From the NCBI GenBank assembly GCA_000381585.1, contig KB906737.1, positions 1 to 64,000 of the forward strand: a DNA stretch of 64,000 nucleotides, read 5' to 3'. This DNA comes from Acidobacteriaceae bacterium KBS 83 (GTDB taxonomy: Bacteria > Acidobacteriota > Terriglobia > Terriglobales > Acidobacteriaceae). The first letter of the stretch is position 1, and each line of letters begins with the position of its first letter. The notes below the pieces were generated by a model, which was not told where the DNA came from, did not search any database, and was given only the letters and a program-made list of their open reading frames with translations. Position numbers and translations under genes: made by a program. Below are positions 17,506 to 26,267 of this stretch, piece by piece.

Positions 17506-18198
17506 ATGCTGCCAACCGTGACGCTCGTAAAACAACTCAGGCCGCGCTTCTTTGAAGGACTTACTCCTACAGAGATTGCATCAATCATCGCGCCAGCGGC
17601 CCGACGTTCCTTCCCAGCACAGTCGGTAATGTCACGCGAAGGGTATGCCGCCAACAGTTTCTTTATGGTGCTCCGTGGGCGCGCGCGCGGCTTCTGCATG
17701 ACCCCGCAAGGTGACAAGGTGCCTGTGCGCTGGTTTCCACCGGGAGAGATTTTTGGTGGTGCAGCGATGCTGCCGGAGTCTGTCGATTACCTGATATGCA
17801 CAGAGGCTGTTACGAACACCACAGTCCTCGCATGGGATCGCACCACGATCCGCTCGCTTCGTGCCAGATACGAGCGGCTGGCCGACAACGCTGCGATGAT
17901 CGCCTATGACTATCTGGTGCTGTATCGGTCTCTTCACCTTGCCGCGCGGTGCGATACTGCACCCCAACGCTTCGCGTTGGTACTGGCCAACCTCGCGACA
18001 GGCATCGGCCGGCAGGTGGATGGAGGATTCGAGTTGGATGTCCGCAACGAGGAACTGGCCAACGAAGCTGGCGTTACCATCTTCACGGCAAGCCGCCTTA
18101 TGAGCAGGTGGGCTTTGGAAGGCATTATCGCTAAAGGCCGCGGCAAGATTGTTGTTCTGTCGCTCTCCGCGCTTTATTCCTTGGCGGGCAGCCTATAG
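17506..18198 (+). CDS. Crp/Fnr-family transcriptional regulator
   Basis: The regulator of 230 residues has an N-terminal cyclic-nucleotide-binding-type beta roll (FPAQSVMSREGYAAN, FFMVLRGRARGF, VRWFPPGEIFGGAAML). A long helix follows, then a C-terminal winged helix whose recognition region reads NEELANEAGVTIFTASRLMSRW. No cysteine cluster for an Fe-S sensor is seen. The ATG at 17506 has GGAG nine bases upstream and matches the family start. A longer open frame upstream does not look coding. The gene is monocistronic and is bracketed by repeat copies, so it may have moved with them. Confidence 0.85.
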   Translation: MLPTVTLVKQLRPRFFEGLTPTEIASIIAPAARRSFPAQSVMSREGYAANSFFMVLRGRARGFCMTPQGDKVPVRWFPPGEIFGGAAMLPESVDYLICTEAVTNTTVLAWDRTTIRSLRARYERLADNAAMIAYDYLVLYRSLHLAARCDTAPQRFALVLANLATGIGRQVDGGFELDVRNEELANEAGVTIFTASRLMSRWALEGIIAKGRGKIVVLSLSALYSLAGSL

Positions 18199-18281
18199 GC
18201 GTCTAGTTCGAGTTGCCGGCATTCAGGTGGTTCACGGGTGCCACCATGCTGCCACCTAGTTCGACCGCGTCCGATGCCCCC

Positions 18282-18470
18282 CCGGTCGCACACAGGGCAA
18301 CGTGGCGCGAGTCTGCGCACGTCGAGGCATCATGCCCACTCATAGACACTTTCGCCCCTGTCAAGTGCCACGGCTTGCGGTGGCTTTTCCACCTTCGCCT
18401 GCGGTCTATCTTCCGCACCATGAGGTCGTATCCGAGACGCGAAAAGGCCGAACAGAAGGCGCGTGAGCGG
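18282..18470 (+). repeat. dispersed repeat, copy B
   Basis: This copy joins the exact 28-base segment (18282-18309) to the diverged segment of about 136 bases shared with 15511-15648. Plus-strand ATG 18421 starts the short frame MRSYPRREKAEQ, matching copy A. The surrounding bases 18199-18532 hold nothing else that I recognise. Copy B abuts the broken 3' end of a beta-helix gene, so the rearrangement that truncated that gene may involve it. Confidence 0.65.
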
Positions 18471-18532
18471 GCCGGTGCCCGTGCTCGACTATCAATCATG
18501 CGGCGCTCCGGCGCGCTCACACCGGCAGCAGT

Positions 18533-18925
18533 CTAGTTGTCGAATCCTGTCACGGGGCCAGAAGACGCTCCCCATGTGCTCGCCTTTGATCCGGAAGCAC
18601 AGTCAGTATCGCGCCCTGCCGTCGGGAGTAAACTCTCTGCGTCGAGGACGGCCGTCTCGCCGGGACAGCTTCGAAAAGTAATGTACCCACCAGTCGCGTT
18701 ACCGGATTCCTTGATCCTTACGCGCTCTTCGTAGATTCCACCCCGCACATTGACGGTACTACCCGCACGCGCGGTATCTGCGGGATGTTGAATGGTGGGC
18801 CAAGGTGCCCTTTGCGTGCCGGGATTCGAGTCATCTCCTGTATTAGACACGTAGAAGGAGGAGTTGGATTGGGCAAAATCCCCGGAGACGCACACCGACA
18901 ACATAATAAGAGACAGAAATTTCAC
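18533..18925 (-). pseudogene. secreted parallel beta-helix protein, C-terminally truncated
   Basis: The N-terminal part is normal. A signal peptide (FLSLIMLSVCVSGDFAQ) precedes FYVSNTGDDSNPGT, PWPTIQHPADTARAGSTV and GGIYEERVRIKESGN, the DUF1565-like entry of a beta-helix. The same layout opens the gene at the right edge of the window. After GETAVLDAESLL the sequence loses the pattern and stops after 130 codons, where homologues usually run for 400 or more. The break lies beside dispersed repeat copy B. It is most likely a truncated, non-functional gene. Confidence 0.65.
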
Positions 18926-18968
18926 GCTCGTCCTCTAAAGAAAACTCAACGCCAGCTTGTAACATTGT

Positions 18969-21077
18969 TCATTGTGGTCGCGCTTCTACTAGCAGATTTC
19001 CAGTGAATTCAAGCGGCAGATGCGCATTGTGTCCTGATACCACTCCCAAGCTTTTTCCCGTGACGTAGTCCACGACACTGTAGTTGCGGTCTTCGAGGCC
19101 GCGCAGTTCGACTGACCCCTTCCACTGTTTTGCAAAAAAGGCGTAATACATGGTCCGGCCTTTGCGAATGACATGCGTCTCCGGCACATCGAAGCCGATG
19201 TCATAGAGCTGCCCTTGATATTGTCCTCTGGACAACATCTTTTCCCGATAGATGCGAAGCCACTCTTCGAATTCCTTCTCGCGCGCAGGAGTCAGATCGG
19301 ATTTGCCATGCTTAGTGACTAAAGACGGAAGAACAAACTGCGTTCCCACGACGCCGCCTACGCCCACAGTGGACGCAAAGTCGTTGCCCCCATCGCTCAG
19401 TTCGACGTGATCGCCGAAGAATGGAACGTTGTCTCCCATCAGGGCCTTTAACGTTTTCGCCTTGGAGCGAACTTGAAAGGAGCTTTCCGGGTCGGAAGCC
19501 ACCGACATATTGAAGTGCGGCATGGTGAAAAAGGAGTACGCCGTGCCGCAGGGGCAGAACTCCACCAGTACCCCAGGTTTTACAGACTGCGCGGTTTCGT
19601 AAATTGCGCGAAAGAAATCCGGCAGAGCTTCGACCGATTCCTCCGGCTGTGCGTGATGGTGAGCAGGGTTGTAGCAGGCTGGAACTCCGTTCATGTCCTG
19701 ACCATCGAGCTTCAGTCCGTCGAATCCCCAATCCGTCAAAATTTTTCGCACCAAGGCCTTCTGATACTCCACGACGCGGCGGTCCGCCGGGCACAAATAG
19801 TAGGAGTTCCACCAGGAAACCTTTCTCTTGGAGCCATCACGATTCAATAACTCGTAGTCGGGATGATCCCGCAGCAATTGCGAGTCTGGCACAGCGCTGA
19901 GCGGTGACCACCAGAGCTGGGCCTTGAATCCTTCCTGGTGAATTCGGTCAACCAGGGCCTTCATGTCAGCGTCTCCGTGAGGGAATTTCTTGGGATCAAG
20001 CGCCCAATCGCCCACATTGTTCTGCCAACCGTCATCGAGCGTAACCCACCTGAATCCCAGTCGCTTTGCGGTCGGAAGTGTGTCATACACCTGCTTAGGT
20101 TGGACTGATCGGCCATATCCCCATGCGCACCAAATGGCGCCGAAAGCGGCATCGGGAGCTGTAGCCATTCGGAAACCTTGTTTCATCATGAAGCGCCGAT
20201 AATCGACGAGCGAGCGGAAGTAGTCTCCCTGGTGGACGGCGACAAAGGTACGAAATGTATGAAAACTTTCGCCTGTGTTTAACGAGATGGCTTTGGTGAA
20301 GCGTACAGCGATTTTCGCGTCCGCAGCATCGGGCATCGATACCGGCAGGGAAACAAGCTTCGGTCGCGGCTCGACATGTCCCACAGCTATTCCTACGTCC
20401 CGCCGCCAGACATCGACTATCGGCGTGCCGCCGCCATAGTCGCTGGCATTCATGCCTTGATAATTCTCCTGTCGAAAATTGGGGTAAAGCGGTACGACCC
20501 AGTTGGGACGTTTCTCGTAGGAGCCACTCTGGTAAGACCAGAAAGCCGGCGCGTCGACTCCTCGTTGGGCGTTCACCGTGTATGCGTTGTTAGTCCAACT
20601 TTTGATCACGAGCTTGGAGGTTCCGGTATTTATGTACTGGACATCAAAGAATGCCATCGCGGGAAAGTCGGCATATACCGTGACGGAGACCCTCTTTGCG
20701 AGGGCTCCTGCCTTTCCCTCGACGGTGAGCCGCTCGCCCTCACCGAAAGTGTCTTTTGTGTGCCCCTGTGTTTGCGAGGTCAAGAGGAATCCGGTCCAGA
20801 GCTTGTCGGCGGTCGTCACAGTCTCAGAGGCAGTGAATGGCCCCAATACGGTTTCCTTCTTATCGAAACAAGCAACCACCCGGCTACGCAAGTGGTTATC
20901 GAACTCAATCCGGACGTTGCCGCCTTGAATCTGAGGATTACCACCGGGAACTTCCGCGGCTACAGCGAATGAACGAGCCGCGAACACACCGATGAGAACA
21001 ATCGAAGGCACGGCTGCAATCACAGGTCCCAACCTTGGGAACAGGTCGTTGTCAGATTGCAGAATCGCTATTTTCAT
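18969..21077 (-). CDS. GH36-like alpha-galactosidase family glycoside hydrolase
   Basis: This 702-residue enzyme is numbered from ATG 21077. An N-terminal hydrophobic segment (VIAAVPSIVLIGVFAARSFA) points to export. A beta-sandwich domain precedes a TIM barrel with GH36/melibiase hallmarks: WVTLDDGWQ, GFKAQLWW, the nucleophile motif GFDGLKLDGQD (Asp458) and a putative acid/base Asp529 in SVASDPESS. Retaining hydrolysis of alpha-galactosides or related sugars is expected, but the exact substrate is open. The frame can be extended to a TTG at 21107, but the ATG is the likelier start. The gene diverges from a Tat-exported sugar-enzyme gene, and both share a repeated upstream motif. Confidence 0.82.
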   Translation of the reverse strand: MKIAILQSDNDLFPRLGPVIAAVPSIVLIGVFAARSFAVAAEVPGGNPQIQGGNVRIEFDNHLRSRVVACFDKKETVLGPFTASETVTTADKLWTGFLLTSQTQGHTKDTFGEGERLTVEGKAGALAKRVSVTVYADFPAMAFFDVQYINTGTSKLVIKSWTNNAYTVNAQRGVDAPAFWSYQSGSYEKRPNWVVPLYPNFRQENYQGMNASDYGGGTPIVDVWRRDVGIAVGHVEPRPKLVSLPVSMPDAADAKIAVRFTKAISLNTGESFHTFRTFVAVHQGDYFRSLVDYRRFMMKQGFRMATAPDAAFGAIWCAWGYGRSVQPKQVYDTLPTAKRLGFRWVTLDDGWQNNVGDWALDPKKFPHGDADMKALVDRIHQEGFKAQLWWSPLSAVPDSQLLRDHPDYELLNRDGSKRKVSWWNSYYLCPADRRVVEYQKALVRKILTDWGFDGLKLDGQDMNGVPACYNPAHHHAQPEESVEALPDFFRAIYETAQSVKPGVLVEFCPCGTAYSFFTMPHFNMSVASDPESSFQVRSKAKTLKALMGDNVPFFGDHVELSDGGNDFASTVGVGGVVGTQFVLPSLVTKHGKSDLTPAREKEFEEWLRIYREKMLSRGQYQGQLYDIGFDVPETHVIRKGRTMYYAFFAKQWKGSVELRGLEDRNYSVVDYVTGKSLGVVSGHNAHLPLEFTGNLLVEARPQ

Positions 21078-21123
21078 TGAAAACACCGGATGTCCTTGTA
21101 CGGCCAATCACATAAGAAAATGT

Positions 21124-21343
21124 AACGAAATAAAGCGTAATCTTTTGTAATACAACGAAATAAGCGCTTAGTCAATAGGTTTTAGAGCGCCAAGGAGGAC
21201 AAGGTATGTCCTCGTATGCGTGGATTTCACGTATTTTTTTGCGACCTTTCGGAACCGTCTCTAGCCGTCTGAAAGCAGCTTTTATCAAATCCATTTGAAA
21301 GATTTAACATCTGTACCGGCCAAACGAAATAAATAGTAATCTT
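21124..21343. promoter_or_regulatory. repeated AACGAAATAA motif in a divergent promoter
   Basis: AACGAAATAA occurs exactly at 21124-21133, 21154-21163 and 21323-21332. The first and third copies extend into a shared TAATCTT (21-base units differing at about three positions). The middle copy runs into the palindrome AAGCGCTT. The region 21078-21440 separates the GH36-like gene from the Tat-exported gene and has no coding frame. The arrangement suggests one regulator acting on both genes. The palindrome recalls LacI/GalR-type half-sites, but no such regulator is seen nearby. Confidence 0.5.
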
Positions 21344-21440
21344 CCGATAGTTTATGACAGATGTGGATTCCGTATTGAGGTCGTAGCTCCAGCACGTTCG
21401 GCCGAATGTAATCGAACCATAAGTAAGGAAATCACTTCGA

Positions 21441-23018
21441 ATGCAACGTAGAGACTTTCTAAAGAGCACCGTCGCTGCTGCCGTGGCTGCAGAACTTGGA
21501 ATGCAAAAAGCACAGGCCAAGGTACCTGCTCACAATTGGGGAACCTTCAACTTCGGCTCCGGCCCTCAGGTGACTGATCGGCTCAATCAGGGCCCGTTCC
21601 CTCAATATCCACCGGATGCGGTCATCCCCACTGACGATGTGGTGATGACTACTACTCCCTCAGAAGACGCCGTGCCGAACTATGGTATGGGACTGGTCAC
21701 CTATATCACGGCAGACAGTGGCACCGAGGAAATCAAGTCAGACAATATCCCACAAGCGATCGAGGACTTAGCTCGTTTTCCATTAGGCCAGCAGCTTTAC
21801 ATCCGACCGACGTGGAGAGAGGTGCAGCCGAGACCCGGGCGCCTTGAGTTGCCCGACTACATAAAGCTGGTTTTTGAATTGGCGAAGAAAAACAATAAGC
21901 GAGTCGGATTGCGAATTCAGATGTCCGCCCCCGACTATACACACGAAGCAGCTCTGCCGGATTTTGTCCTCGAGAGAGTACCGACAGTGGATCTCATTCT
22001 TAGCGATCAAGAAAGCAGCGCGGCGGGAAAAAGGTTTTTAAAGAATCCGCACTCGCGTTATCAACCCCGGTTTGACGATCCCTTTTTCCAGCAGGCATTC
22101 AAGGAACTGGTTGGACAATTGGCAGCTGAATTCAATGGCAACCCGCTCATCGAGTTTATCGACACCTTCATGTACGGCTTCTGGGGCGAAGGGCATACTT
22201 GGCCATTCGCCAACAATCCTTTCCCTAACTACCAGACAGCAGAGCGGACGTGGATGAATATGCTCGAAGTCCAGCTCGAGCACTTTTCGAAGACTCCTTT
22301 ACTTACCAACACCCAACCGGATTACAGCCGGGTTGGCAATTCAGAACTGCTAGATCGTACGGTCCGCAGCAACAATTGGATTCGCAGTGACACCATCTTT
22401 ATCGAGAACGAGCAGATTGAAGCTCTCAGCAACCGGCCGCCTTGGATCGCCGCGTTGCTCGAGCAAGGGCTTCCAGGGAAACCTCCTGATCCGGGCGCTG
22501 CATATGAAGGGATATCTCCGGCAGAAAACATGATCGCTCATGTGATCGATGTCGGAGCGAATTACTTTTCGCTCTGGAACTTTCACCAGATCAGTGCAAC
22601 GAATCTGATGAGCTACTACCGGGCTTATCCGGCAGCGTTCGACCGGATCAGTCGCCGAATTGGCTATCGGGTAAGGCCCTCCTTTGTCTGGAGCTATAGG
22701 GACGACCGTTATCAAGGGCTGATTGTCGGATTCTCAAATGACGGCATCGCGGGTGTACCAGGCGTATTGAGGGTGACCGTGGAGAGCCAGGATGGAAAGA
22801 TACTCAAGAGCGGTTGTCTGGACGCCGGTTATCCGTTACCGGGCAAGATTCGGCAGGCACAGTTCGTGCTTCCCAACGTCATAGATTGGAAAGGATTGAA
22901 ACTTAGAGCTGAGATTGAGGTAAAGGGAATGCTCTATCCCGTGCGGTGGGCTTGTCACCAAAAGTTGAACGATGACGGCTCGCTCACGCTGCGTCCCAAC
23001 CTCCGTCAGCAGGTCTAG
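21441..23018 (+). CDS. Tat-exported glycoside-hydrolase-like protein
   Basis: This protein of 525 residues opens with a twin-arginine signal (MQRRDFLKSTVAAAVAAELG). The body looks like a TIM-barrel glycoside hydrolase of the GH42/DUF4832 kind. Supporting segments are LYIRPTWREVQPRPG, KRVGLRIQMSAP, LIEFIDTFMYGFWGEGHTW (a likely acid/base Glu after strand 4) and IFIENEQIE. A C-terminal beta-sandwich follows from about residue 420. The substrate is unknown. It is divergently arranged with a GH36-like enzyme and probably takes part in the same sugar degradation. GGA lies about ten bases before the ATG. Assignment to a GH family is by pattern and not certain. Confidence 0.7.
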   Translation: MQRRDFLKSTVAAAVAAELGMQKAQAKVPAHNWGTFNFGSGPQVTDRLNQGPFPQYPPDAVIPTDDVVMTTTPSEDAVPNYGMGLVTYITADSGTEEIKSDNIPQAIEDLARFPLGQQLYIRPTWREVQPRPGRLELPDYIKLVFELAKKNNKRVGLRIQMSAPDYTHEAALPDFVLERVPTVDLILSDQESSAAGKRFLKNPHSRYQPRFDDPFFQQAFKELVGQLAAEFNGNPLIEFIDTFMYGFWGEGHTWPFANNPFPNYQTAERTWMNMLEVQLEHFSKTPLLTNTQPDYSRVGNSELLDRTVRSNNWIRSDTIFIENEQIEALSNRPPWIAALLEQGLPGKPPDPGAAYEGISPAENMIAHVIDVGANYFSLWNFHQISATNLMSYYRAYPAAFDRISRRIGYRVRPSFVWSYRDDRYQGLIVGFSNDGIAGVPGVLRVTVESQDGKILKSGCLDAGYPLPGKIRQAQFVLPNVIDWKGLKLRAEIEVKGMLYPVRWACHQKLNDDGSLTLRPNLRQQV

Positions 23019-23045
23019 GCTGCAATTTGGTGGACGCTGGTAAAT

Positions 23046-23795
23046 ATGGATCGACGAACTTTTCTGCAGAGCGCCGCAGCCGCGGTGCTCACAGCAATGG
23101 CGGATCAGCCCTCGGCTCGAAGTTCAAATGAACCCCGGGTGAACAGTTCAGCAGTAGATGTGTTTGGAATCGGGAAAGGCAAACGGGCATGTCGCCAGGA
23201 ATTGATTCTAGATTCGCGCCAAATCGCCAAGTCACTCATCGTGATACTGCGCACGTAGCTTTAGCAGACGGAATCTCTGTTCCAACGATTGGAGCGTCGG
23301 CATTCTGGCGAATGCTCGAATGAGCACTGTCAGACCTGGAGTACGGTTGGAAGCTCTGACCTTTTGCAGCGAGAATCTAATAATCACAAGCAAATACAGG
23401 GATTCAGCAGCCACATAAAGTCCTCCACGCCGAGCGAGCCGAGTTCTGTACTCTCCCCGACGAGTCACTTCGGCGTAGCAGTTCGCATTTTGCAGTTGAA
23501 ATCACAGATGACAAAGTGCTTGCCTAGATTCATGCCGCATAGATCGGTGATCACTGCAGCGCATGCGGAAGTCCACCTCCCCGGATGCGATCTTTCGCTC
23601 GATATCACTCCTGAAGGTGGAGGATTCCACTATCGAATCACCAACCTACGTTCAAAATGTTTGATTCAGACTGAAGGCGGTCTGTTCGTCTCACTCGACA
23701 ATGCAAAGTGTAAAGCCGCAACTGAAGCGCGCAGTTACGCCGGTGGCTATCAAGGCCCGATCGAGTGGACACCCATTCGCTTCAAAGACGAATGA
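23046..23795 (+). pseudogene. decayed Tat-exported protein
   Basis: A fresh twin-arginine signal (MDRRTFLQSAAAAVLTAMAD) begins 27 bases behind the previous gene, but the frame soon becomes meaningless and ends at 23258. A coding-looking stretch reappears in another frame further on, with AEVHLPGCDLSLDITPEGGG, FHYRITNLRSKCLIQ and YAGGYQGPIEWTPI, ending at 23795. The two parts probably belong to one broken gene. I do not recognise the family. The signal resembles that of the gene before it, so a carbohydrate-related role is possible. Confidence 0.5.
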
Positions 23796-23884
23796 GGAGC
23801 TGAATGCAGTCCTCCGCTGCAGGGCCTCCGTTTTTCCCGTTCCAAATGATTTGCGGGCTATCCGGAAACTGGCGCATAGAGTGC

Positions 23885-24061
23885 TCAATCGACATTGATC
23901 AGAACCTTGGTCTTGCCATTGCGACTGACCCAGTACTTCTCACCACCATAGCAATGATGGGGCTGCCCGAACTCGACATACTCGCCTCGCTTGGCGATGT
24001 GATAGATCAAGCGAGGTCTCGCCGATGTGAGGACCAGCGTCCGCGAGGGATTGGCCGCACT
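23885..24061 (-). other. open in-frame extension after the TGA of the neighbouring gene
   Basis: Directly after the TGA at 24062-24064, and in the same frame, 58 further codons stay open. They read in part LIYHIAKRGEYVEFGQPHHCYGG and then EKYWVSRNGKTKVLIN, before a TGA at 23885. No good start codon lies in the extension. The residues look like real protein rather than noise. Either the gene upstream has a recent nonsense mutation or the piece is a remnant of another gene. Confidence 0.4.
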
Positions 24062-24400
24062 TCATTCATAGGCCATGCGTTGCCATTCATTGAGCGGTGA
24101 GGTATAGACCCGCTGAAATTCGGAGAATGGGACGGTCGCACCAACAAGGTAGCTGCGGGCAACGTCGAGTACCTTTTCCCATGTTCCATAGTCAGCGTCT
24201 TCGCCGTTCGGGTGAGCGATGATTCTCTGCTCGACCGAATACGGAAACGGCTTCCGGAACAACGCCATTTTGATGCATGGGCGTGAGCCTGACGAGTCGG
24301 GTGGTCCCCAGATATGCCGGTTCCGGAATTCGGAGAAATCGAGCTCCGCTGGATCCATCGACCAGGAATCCTCAAACAGGGCCGCTCTCGTAAGTGCCAT
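24062..24400 (-). CDS. conserved-looking hypothetical protein
   Basis: The product of 112 residues starts at ATG 24400, where GGAGG lies five bases upstream, better than an ATG four codons earlier. It has no signal peptide or membrane segment. Segments such as FEDSWSMDPAELDFSEFRN and YGTWEKVLDVARSYLV look like a soluble folded protein, but I cannot name the family. Its stop is a TGA with 58 open codons behind it in frame, so this may be the front part of a longer protein of about 170 residues. It lies among pseudogenes. Confidence 0.5.
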   Translation of the reverse strand: MALTRAALFEDSWSMDPAELDFSEFRNRHIWGPPDSSGSRPCIKMALFRKPFPYSVEQRIIAHPNGEDADYGTWEKVLDVARSYLVGATVPFSEFQRVYTSPLNEWQRMAYE

Positions 24401-24500
24401 CGTAGCCTCCAATACTGCCGTGAACGCTGAGATAGAAATCAGCTCCTACCCCCGGCACTGGTTGATATCTGTAAGCGCAACCGTTTGCTATAGTGTTTCG

Positions 24501-24728
24501 GTGAAAACAACCGAAATCCTTGCCGCCCTTGATGCCGAGATTGCACGTCTTCAGGAAGCACGGAATGCCTTAGCCCGTTTGTCCGGCGAAAAGCGGAGAG
24601 GCGGGCTTTCGGCATCCGCCTTACCGAGCAAGACCACTCGGAAGAAAGGAGTCCTCTCCGCCGCGGCGCGCGCGAAAATCGCTGCCGCACAGCGAAAACG
24701 CTGGGCCAAGCAGAGGAAGTCGGCGTAG
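24501..24728 (+). CDS. small basic coiled-coil protein, possibly DNA-binding
   Basis: The protein of 75 residues is read from GTG 24501. A helical N-terminal half (TTEILAALDAEIARLQEARNAL) could form a coiled coil. A lysine/arginine-rich C-terminal tail follows (RKKGVLSAAARAKIAAAQRK and on to RWAKQRKSA). Small proteins of this layout are frequent in soil Acidobacteriota, and the tail resembles nucleoid-type DNA-binding tails. The function is not established. Upstream frame extensions contain no better start. The gene is intact although its neighbours are decayed. Confidence 0.65.
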   Translation: MKTTEILAALDAEIARLQEARNALARLSGEKRRGGLSASALPSKTTRKKGVLSAAARAKIAAAQRKRWAKQRKSA

Positions 24729-24732
24729 TCGC

Positions 24733-25110
24733 TCACGCGATCTTCCGCGCAACGATCTGCAGTCGCTCGAGCTTCAGCAGCCGCTTTCTCTCCTGGCGCG
24801 CCCGGTTTGCCCATTCGCTCGCGTGGTCGAGCGCCAGGTACTTCGTCCAGTGCACGAGTGCGTCGCGGCGACAGCCGTCACGTGAGAACGCTCGCGCGAG
24901 GTTGTAAAGTTTACCGCCGCTGTCCAGTCGGCGACCGCTTCGGCGAAGAAACCGAGCTCCTCGAGTACGTCTCCGCGATTGAAGAGCGCGAGCATATTGG
25001 TGGAAGCGAAACCAACTGCGGTGTAGCAGGCGAGCACCTCCTGAAATCGCCCGTTGTTGTACAAGCGGTTTCCAAAGTTGATGTTGGCTGCCGGATCGTC
25101 GGCATGGCGC
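24733..25110 (-). pseudogene. TPR-repeat protein remnant
   Basis: TPR units can be read on the minus strand, for example ANINFGNRLYNNGRFQEVLA and ALFNRGDVLEELGFFAEAVA. After a frame change near 24910 the text goes on as LYNLARAFSRDGCRRDALVHW and then EWANRARQE to the stop at 24733. This matches the C-terminal TPR end of proteins common in this phylum. The N-terminal part is absent: at about 25110 the sequence switches to a tyrosine recombinase on the other strand. The gene is therefore both truncated and frameshifted. Confidence 0.65.
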
Positions 25111-26126
25111 GAGGTAGACAAGCTTGGGCTGCTTGTTCGCATCAACAGTGAAGAATCTGGTACTCGCATCCGTTTCGACGCTCTCGCGGAATATTACTTG
25201 AAGGCTGATTTTGGCGAGGATGCAATGCGCCCGAAGTCGGTCAATACCATCCCGATCGTGGAGCATTACGTTCGGGACTACTTCATTGCCCGCTGGGGCA
25301 ATGAGCTCGCTGGCGATATCGGACCGCCGGAAATTCAGCGTTTGCTGAAGTCGCTTCACACCGTCAACAGACTTGCCCGGACGACCGTCTCAAAGATCCG
25401 CGGCATGATGCACCGGGTCTATAAGGTCGGCATCCTGCACGAGCGCATGGATAAAAATCCTGTGGAGCATGTCGAGACGCGATCAAAGTCCATTTACAAG
25501 GTGGTCGTCATCACGCCTCAGCAAACCCTTGACCATTCTCAATAAGCTGACAGACTCGCTGCATTTCACTCTCGTCTTGACATGCGCCGCCACGGCGCTC
25601 CGCGCATCTGAAATCGTCTCGCTGCGCTGGTCGGACATCCTGTGGAGCGACGAGCAAATCCCATATCCAAGCGATGGGCAAAGGGCGCGGACGGCGAAAC
25701 CAAGACGGCGGCCTCGAACGGCTATGTGCCGATGCATCCGGCGCTGGCGCAATATTTGAAGGAATGGCGCGAGCAGAGTCCGCATTCGAAAGTCGATGAT
25801 TTCGTCTTCCGTCGCTGCTCAAGGACGGCAAAGTGCCTATCAGGGCGTCGACGTTCGTACAGGATCATCTGCGACCGGCGGCAGTGAGCGCCGGCGTCGT
25901 ACTTGCGAAGGGACAGCGCTTCGGTCTCCACAACCTGCGGCACAACTTAAGCACCTGGCTCGTGAACAAAGGGAAGGTCGATCCGAAGACGGTGCAGGGA
26001 ATGTTGCGGCATAGCGACATCCGCACGACCATGAACCTCTACACGCAAGACGACCGCGACGAAAAACAGGCAGCGCAAGGCGCTTTCCTAAGCGTAGTAG
26101 GACTTGGAAGCCGTCTAGTGCAGTAA
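25111..26126 (+). pseudogene. tyrosine recombinase/phage-type integrase, frameshifted
   Basis: The core-binding and catalytic domains can be followed almost to the end, in several frames. The first arginine lies in TALRASEIVSLRW, the HxxR box in LHNLRHNLSTWL, and the final His and Tyr in GMLRHSDIRTTMNLYTQ. Frame changes occur near 25530 (one extra T), 25655 and 25810. No start codon or arm-binding domain is present at the left end, where the sequence joins a TPR remnant. The 3' end lies 64 bases from the 3' end of tRNA-Asp, as is usual for an integrated element. The rest of such an element is not recognisable here. Confidence 0.85.
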
Positions 26127-26190
26127 AGTGCGGATCGAATTGTGGATTGTCACTGTAGGTTGCCATAGCTTCTAAGTCCTTTAGAATCTA

Positions 26191-26267
26191 TGGCGGGGAC
26201 GACGGGGCTCGAACCCGCGACCTCTGCCGTGACAGGGCAGCATTCTAACCAACTGAACTACGTCCCC
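26191..26267 (-). tRNA. tRNA-Asp (GTC)
   Basis: The minus strand folds into a full cloverleaf. The acceptor GGGGACG (26261-26267) pairs with CGTCCCC (26195-26201). The D arm contains GTTCAGTTGGTTAGAAT. The anticodon arm CTGCC-CTGTCAC-GGCAG carries GTC, and the T arm carries GGTTCGAACCC. The discriminator G (26194) is followed by an encoded CCA (26191-26193). A broken integrase lies just beyond its 3' end, so it probably served as an attachment site. Confidence 0.95.

Noticed and set aside
17079-17717. A 212-codon minus-strand frame before and under the Crp/Fnr gene
   Set aside because: It has no family resemblance and overlaps the well-supported regulator start.
15511-18470. A CRISPR array
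   Set aside because: The repeats are few, long, diverged and unevenly spaced, and no cas genes are present.
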